Below are positions 58,214-64,000 of a stretch of 64,000 nt of DNA, piece after piece. The DNA comes from Ulva prolifera (Eukaryota > Chlorophyta > Ulvophyceae > Ulvales > Ulvaceae), in the NCBI GenBank assembly GCA_023078555.1, contig JALAAN010000010.1, forward strand, positions 1,893,756 through 1,957,755. The letters run 5' to 3'. A model generated the notes under the pieces. That model searched no databases and was not told the origin of the DNA. It saw only the letters and a list, made by a program, of their open reading frames with translations. Both the position numbers and the translations under genes were made by a program. How positions within the stretch are numbered: position 1 is the stretch's first letter; every line of letters begins with the position of its first letter.

Positions 58214-59258
58214 ATGGGGTGATCTCATCGTCCTCCACCCGAGCGAGCATCCGCCGTTGCCTTCGGGCCCTCGTGCTGCATGAAATGTACGAATGGAGGA
58301 TCGTGTGTCTGATACGGTTAATCTCCGGCGGTCGTAGCTTACCTGGCGTCGCATTTGAGTCTGTCGAAGGGACTTGGAAATCCGTTGCAGATCTGCGCAT
58401 CTCGTGACCAGTGCCCGCTTTCGGTAGTTGTATAGTGACATACGTATTATCGATGGATCCGCGCCTTGCTGCACTAGTCGCAGGTTTGCCAAGTACCCAT
58501 CATAGGCTGACTTCCGCGCGCAGCGGAGACCTACTTGTCGGTCGCATGCGCACTAGCAGAATCCCAGTAGTGGGTAGTTTGATTTCTAGTGACGGGCGTT
58601 TCACGGTCCGAGCCCGCGTCGGCAGCAATAGCGGTCCAGCAAGCGGGCCTGGGGTGGCTGTGTAGTGGGGCCTTGGGGAGGTCCTGCGAGACAACGTTGT
58701 GGCGAGCCGGGGGAGTGAGTTGGGTACGGCCAAGGAAGTGGCCGTTACTACCTTTCTCGTGCTCTCCAGGTGGCTCCACGAGCAGGATATGCTCGTGTCC
58801 TCGTGGGAGGGCAAAGGGAAGACCCCTGCTGGGTGCACGGTACCCCTGAGGTGGAGGCCTCTAATGGGAACGAAGGAGGTGTGTGCCTGCTGATGGGCTG
58901 GTGGTAGAACTGCTGACCCCGCTCTGCTGCAACTGCATGTTTACTGCGGAGGGGCCTAGCCTAACTGTGGAGTTGGTTCAGTAGTTAGTGCATCCAGCTG
59001 TGCAGCATGAGGTCACGGGCCACGTATCTGAATCAGGAGTCCGTAAGACTACAGTCACGGAGGAGCGAGATCAGGATCTTGCCGAGCGGTTCGATATCCC
59101 ACAGGCGAAGGTGGGGGAGTGTTCGAATGCAAGCGCGAGTGGAAGCGTCATACCATAAGTTTAGTTGGGCGAAATGTTAAGTATGTGTGCGGAGTACTTA
59201 GCACATGACGCCTGAGATCTGGGATCACACGTGCATGGTCAGTATCTGAGTCAGATAC

Positions 59259-62200
59259 TTGAGCCATGACCTTGTTCGACCTATACAGAGAGCTGGAATG
59301 TGTCTTCTCATTCGCGGGCTGGTGACTGCCACGTGTCACCCGGTGCGTGCATTCGCATGTGCACCTTGCCTTGTGCGCTACGAGGCACTTTCACAACAGG
59401 AGAAGCGCAAAGCCACAGACCCCCCGCCTCCTGACGGTGTGCTCACTCCCCGTCTGCTGCCCATTTTTTGGGAGTCATGCATTCCGTGTCCACCGCGGGC
59501 GTGCCAAAGGCCACCACGTCCGTGCATAAGGTCCACATGTGTTCTTGGGCATATCCCAGAGGTGATGGACGGGGCACGTTATGAGAGGTGTCGGTGCAGT
59601 TTATATTTGCCCAACCCCCCGGCACGTCGTGTGGGCATGGGCGTCTTTCATGTCTGGCCTCTCCCCTCATGGTGTCAAACTGTGGACTGCCGGAAAGCAG
59701 ACTCCCGCGGCGGCGGGGGCCGGGTCCTCCAGGAGCAGGGAGAGACCAACTTCCAACCTCCCTGATGATCTCAACCCACTGGTGGCGTGGGTACTGTATG
59801 AAAATGCACACTACGAACGTCTGGAGGGCATGAAGGAGAAGCGGCTCAAGCCATCTCAGTCAATAGCCCGGCACCTTGGGGACCGGTGTCACGCGCTGCT
59901 GGCCAACACAAATGGGGTCCCCTCCCAGCCGGTGTATCAGCTGACTTCGGGCGCCCCGGTGTTAGCGGACATGCACGTCTGGCACTCGGACCTCATCGAC
60001 GCGTTCGTGCGCTCCTGATATTTTCTATGATTCCGGTGTGGTCAGGTATGGCTGCCTGTATGCTTGTGCGTTGTCTTGCACTGCCAGGCATTCTTTCCAC
60101 TACGCATGCATGAGTGTAGCTAGGCGGCCTCTGATTCCGGTCACACCTCACGACTGCCCGGCCACAGGCCTGTGCTCGATTTGTGTGACAGGCCTAAAAT
60201 CGTGCAGGATATGAAGTTCCTCGGCGAGTTCGTCACGAACCTCTACAATCTAGCCCCCTGGGTGTTGGCGTATGCGAAGGAGCATCCGTTGATGGATTGG
60301 TCAGGGGTGCGAGGCGCCACTGTTCTGAACATTCCACCTTGAGCTGCGTGACACTGTGGTGCTTTGCTTGCCTGGCCTAACCCCCCATGTCGTGAACTCC
60401 TGGTTCTGGCCGTGCAGGGAGACAGGGTAGCCCGAGCCCTCCGTCCGGCGTGGCTTTCTGTCAAGTCGTTCTACTCGCACATCATGGAAGCATGTTCAGG
60501 GCTGCGGTCGTCCACAGAGGACCTAGCGTCTTTCGCCAGAAGCGGAGTCCACCTGTTCATGCATGCGTACGTGCGCCTCGTTGCTACAGCAATGACTGGC
60601 AACCCTGGGGCGCCTGACCTAGAAAGGCGGGGTGGAGAGGACATCCCAGCGATGGAGCCCAGTCTCCTTGATCCCGCCTTTGCCGCCATCCTGGTGTGCA
60701 CGATGAATCACAGCTGTGCGTCGCCAGCCTGTCATGTACACCTGTACATGGATCTGTAGTGACCTGCTGTATCCCCCCGGGTGGGTCAACACTATGCTTT
60801 GCAGTCAGTGTGAACGCCTGAACCCCGCGGTGCATGCAGGCTTGGTGAAATCGGGGTACGGTCAGCCCGTCAAGGTGTTGGCCGACTCGCTGATTCCATT
60901 GTGCCTGCCCCACACGCTCTGGCACTGGGCGCTCATGAGCTGGCGGCACTTGTGTGTGGCGCACAAAGTCCCCGCGGTGAGCAGTTCGGGCAATCCAGTC
61001 TCCACGACCGCACTTCGCCTGAGGCCAGTGACGTTCCCGGGTATCAAGGACTGGAATTATGGCGGCGCTGAAGAACTCGCCAAGCAGTCCATCGCCAAAG
61101 GGATGCAGAGTCCAACCTGCTACAGGTACATACCCCCTCGATGTCTGGCCCTACGGTTTTCGTTGTCGTCTGCATCAGATTCTGCTACACGGATGTAATG
61201 TCATTGGCGAACAATGCTGTGGCCAGCTCCTACTCTTGTATCAATTGCTCCATCTGACCTGCTGCAAGTTAGACTAGTGCAACATAGCATGCATGTGCCC
61301 TGTGACTCACGCCGTGCGCTGTGTGGTGTGGGCTTATCGGCTATGGTTCGCAGGGAGGAGCTCGTCAACATCCCCGATGGCATACTCGCCACCCTCCCCG
61401 TCGGCTGCCAACAGCCCCCTGCAGTTGCGGCCCAGGCCCCCCCTGGGACAGGGGGTGCTGATGATGCCCGTGCCCGCGGCCACCACCAGCGCCGAACAAG
61501 TGGTAAGAGCTCGGCGGCAAAATCACGCGATAAGGCGATGATTCTGCGAAAGTGCGGCATTCCAAATCCCCTGAACGCGGGCACTGCCGCCGCCGGTACC
61601 AAAACCGGCGACAGCGCCACACAGGAATCCGGTGGCGAGGCGAACCCCGCCCGCCGAGCGTCCAGCGGTGCGGTGGCGCTTCCGGTGACCGTCTCCGGCG
61701 CTGCGGCGGCGCTTCCGGTGACCGTCACAGGCGCAGCGGCCGGCGCTGGGCAAGGGGCACCCGCAACTCGGTAGGGGGGGGGGCCTGGGGGAATCAGCTG
61801 GGCCTCTGGGGGGTGGGCCTGCGCCGGGGGGGCTGAACCTGGGGGAATCAGCAGGGCCTGTGGGGGACGGGCCTGCGCCGGGGGGGCTGAACCAGGGGGA
61901 ATCAGCAGGGCCTGTGGGGGGTGGGCCTGCGCCGGGGGGGCTGAACCTGGGGGAATCAGCAGGGCCTGTGGGGGGTGGGCCTGCGTCGGGGGGGGCTGAA
62001 TCTGGGGGAATCAGCGGGGCCTGTGGGGGGTGGGCCTGCGTCGGGGGGGCTGACCCCCCACGAGGCAGTCACCGTGGGCCCACGTGGCACCTCTGCGCCC
62101 ACGCATGCAAGGGCACAGGACCCCTACCCACCACGCAGCCGTCTGCGGGTGGCGGTGATGGATTAGGGTTCGTTCTGGGCGGTGCCGAGGACTTCGCCCA

Positions 62201-62807
62201 GTTCGCCGAACCCCTGGCTGACGCCTTGCTCCTCGACTACGAAGATACGTTCGGCCCTCATATGTCTGATATCGATTCGGAGCCTGCGGATTCGGCGGAC
62301 GTTTCAGTAGAGGAGGACGACCTGGCGACAGAGGATCCAGATGTGAGGCCGTCCCAGTTGTACTACCTGCGGGACACTGCTGGCACGGTGCAGCTCACCG
62401 TGGCAGAGTCTCCCGCTGCACAACAGACCACCGTTCAACTGGCCGCCACCTTCGCCATGCCCGAAGGAGATGGTTTTGGGTGAGCTGCTCAATTGCGGTT
62501 CATTGTCGTTGCATGCGACTTAATGATGCTCAGCAACCCCCGCCTGCGTGAGGATGATAACGAGCGCCTGCAACTCGTCAAGGCGCTCATTTCGGCGTAC
62601 GGGCTGGAGCCTGACAAGGCCACAATAGCAGAGGTTGTGGCACTCATTCGGAAGGTATGCTCCGTACTGAGGTTGCCTCTCGTCCCGTGCTTGACTGTTG
62701 CACAGGCCCTCCCCGTCTACCTGTTGCCACTCTTGCGTCCTGCCCCCCTACTCCCATTTCATTATTCGAGGCTGCTCACCGTACAGGGACGCAACGTTGC
62801 CGAGTGA
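59259..62807 (+). CDS. Unrecognised gene of at least nine exons
   Basis: Exons that join without a phase conflict are: up to 59587 (open from 59259), 59733-60006, 60208-60306, 60418-60715, 60840-61125, 61354-61770, 62069-62479, 62534-62654 and 62787-62807, together at least 751 codons plus stop. Donors are GTGTCG, GTGCGC, GTGCGA, GTGCGT, GTACAT, GTAGGG, GTGAGC and GTATGC. Most acceptors end GCAG, TCAG or CCAG. The protein has helical segments (LVAWVLYENAHYERLEGM; FVTNLYNLAPWVLAYAKEH), a His/Trp-rich stretch (LPHTLWHWALMSWRHLC), a basic Ser/Lys patch (HHQRRTSGKSSAAKSRDK) and an acidic C-terminal part (DSADVSVEEDDLATEDPD). I recognise no family. The true start, the exact acceptor of exon 2 (59733 or 59739) and of the last exon (62706 also fits) are open. 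A transposon-derived gene is possible. Confidence 0.5.
61784..62055. repeat. 54-bp minisatellite, about five copies
   Basis: Units run from CTGAACCTGGGGGAATCAGC through GGTGGGCCTGCGCCGG and differ by single bases and G-run length. In the model above it fills almost all of the intron 61771-62068. It is also open in one frame (LNLGESAGPVGGGPAPGG), so it could instead be coded if the G10 run at 61774-61783 differs in length. Confidence 0.9.
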
Positions 62808-63500
62808 AGCTTAACGATGAAGGGGGGCTACTATGAGGAGTGGTGGAGTGAAGATTAGGGTGGGGTTGGGGAGGGGGGGGGGGGGGGCTTTCCGTAGAAT
62901 GTTGACTCTGAAAACTACCAATGCGAACGAGTAATGAGTAGCACGTACAACAACGAGCACCAGCAATGCATGGGCCATTCCAACTGTAGATGCAAACAGA
63001 CGGAAGGTTGTCACGCCTCAGTACACTTTGTGAACAAATTTGGCTCTGGCCTTTCATCGCAGCGGACACACGAATGGTATACAGCTACCCAACACTGCAT
63101 TACTACATCAACGCCGAGGGAGCCCTGTGGCCACAGTGACACTATCTCATGACTGCTATGGCGTGCCGTGCGAGTCCCGCCCACATAGCAGTCGCCCCCC
63201 ATTCCCTGGAAGCCCCCTCCTACATCAGTCTCCCCCCCTAACAACCCCCCCACCTGCCAGCTAGTACAGTGGGCAACCCTGTTGCGAATACCCGCCTACC
63301 CGGCGCTTAGCGGTCAGTGCATTGAAACCGCACGGCAAACGCCCTGTAGAAGTACTCAGCGCCGCGTCTTCAGGGGACGGCCACCAGCATGTTGTACTGT
63401 TGACTAAGGGTTCCCACGAGTGGCTGCACCTTCTGTATGAAGGCGTCGAACCCCGCCTGAAGGTACCATTCCCTGCATAGTACCGGAGTGGTGTACACTA

Positions 63501-63566
<66 letters not shown>

Positions 63567-64000
63567 CGAGACCAGCGCCTGTGCGATGACTAGATAAAGC
63601 CTGTAGGAGCGGGCGAATGACAGACTCGCCAGAGGAGTGGAGGTGGCGGGGCAATGGTAGAAATAACAAGGGGATTGTGTAGCGCACACCTCAGCTCATC
63701 TGCAGACATGTCTGTAAACGGCGGGGACTACAGGTGGCGGTCCCAGCGTGCATCGGCTAGGATGTTGGAGCCGTCTTCGGCGGATTGACCCACTAGCTGG
63801 TCCCCCGCCCTCCCGCCACGGTGCCATTCTTGCAAGAGGGCCCGTGTAAGCAGGATGCGGTACAGCACCGCATGCTGCACCTTGAGGCGGGATATGCGCT
63901 TCAGGACCCTACGAGTAGCCTCCACCCCGTGGTTGTCACTAGAAAACAGGTCCCCCTCCTCTTGTCGCATTTCGCGGACGACTTGGCATGCTGCATCGGG
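62808..64000. other. Intergenic; G15 and G65 homopolymers
   Basis: A G15 run lies at 62873-62887 and an exceptional G65 run at 63502-63566. A hairpin with 10-bp GACTGCTATG arms is at 63151-63193. The minus frame 63728-63970 runs toward the window edge and may be part of another gene, but is not recognisable. Confidence 0.5.
63502..63566. repeat. Poly-G tract, 65 bp
   Basis: Sixty-five consecutive G with no interruption, the longest of eight or more C/G homopolymers in the window. The exact length is likely unreliable in any sequencing method. Confidence 0.9.

Larger units (their letters stand above)
56591..59258. other. Spacer with scattered coding-like frames
   Basis: From 56.6 to 58.0 kb I see no gene. 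From about 58440 to 59150 all three plus frames contain protein-like pieces (around DPRLAALVAGLPSTH, EVAVTTFLVLSRWLHEQD and EERDQDLAERFDIPQ) that I could not join. They may be 5' exons of the next gene or a decayed element. A GGTGGGGGAG then TGTTCGAATG at about 59108 resembles a polypurine tract plus LTR start, weakly supporting the latter. Confidence 0.35.

Overview
The window is nuclear DNA of a unicellular eukaryote, most likely an alga and probably on the green (chlorophyte) side. Genes are broken by many spliceosomal introns. Coding exons are very GC-rich, while the DNA between genes is nearer 50% GC. Introns mostly begin GTGCGN or GTACGN and end GTGCAG, a style familiar from green algae. 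There are no bacterial operons or ribosome binding sites. The species cannot be named from sequence alone.

Layout. 0.6-4.5 kb (+): Spinster-type MFS transporter with its first exon(s) unresolved. 6.2-12.5 kb (+): seven-exon Nup88-like nucleoporin. 16.0-17.1 kb (-): small three-exon RhoGAP protein lacking the arginine finger. 19.6-20.8 kb (-): last two exons of an unrecognised single-pass membrane protein. 23.8-27.2 kb (+): six-exon voltage-gated K+ channel. 28.8-29.5 kb (-): intronless hypoxanthine-DNA glycosylase of UDG family 6. 32.0-32.9 kb (-), 38.2-39.4 kb (-) and 50.8-52.4 kb (+): three two-exon paralogues of an apparently undescribed secreted cysteine-motif family. 46.8-48.3 kb (+): intronless multi-pass membrane protein. 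54.1-56.6 kb (+): dead Copia retrotransposon with a 3' LTR. 59.3-62.8 kb (+): unrecognised gene of at least nine exons whose splice phases all agree. The rest is gene-poor DNA full of small repeats.

The exon models were built by hand from GT/AG sites, reading phase and protein similarity. Their main support is that phases close without conflict across every junction reported: Nup88 989 codons, RhoGAP 287, Kv 550, the three paralogues 146, 186 and 377, and the nine-exon gene at least 751.

Two things stand out. First, a dispersed family of very short elements (about 37-125 bp) starts near TTACAAGG. Six copies lie between direct repeats of 9-16 bp, as expected for target-site duplications, so they look like tiny retroposed or MITE-like elements. 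Second, the secreted family: a signal-peptide exon, a phase-2 intron, then an exon with C-P-R-C and two later cysteines spaced C-x8-C, followed in two members by (G-[DN]-E)n acidic repeats, from seven triplets up to about 170 residues. The genes otherwise look like unrelated housekeeping and signalling genes; no pathway cluster is evident.
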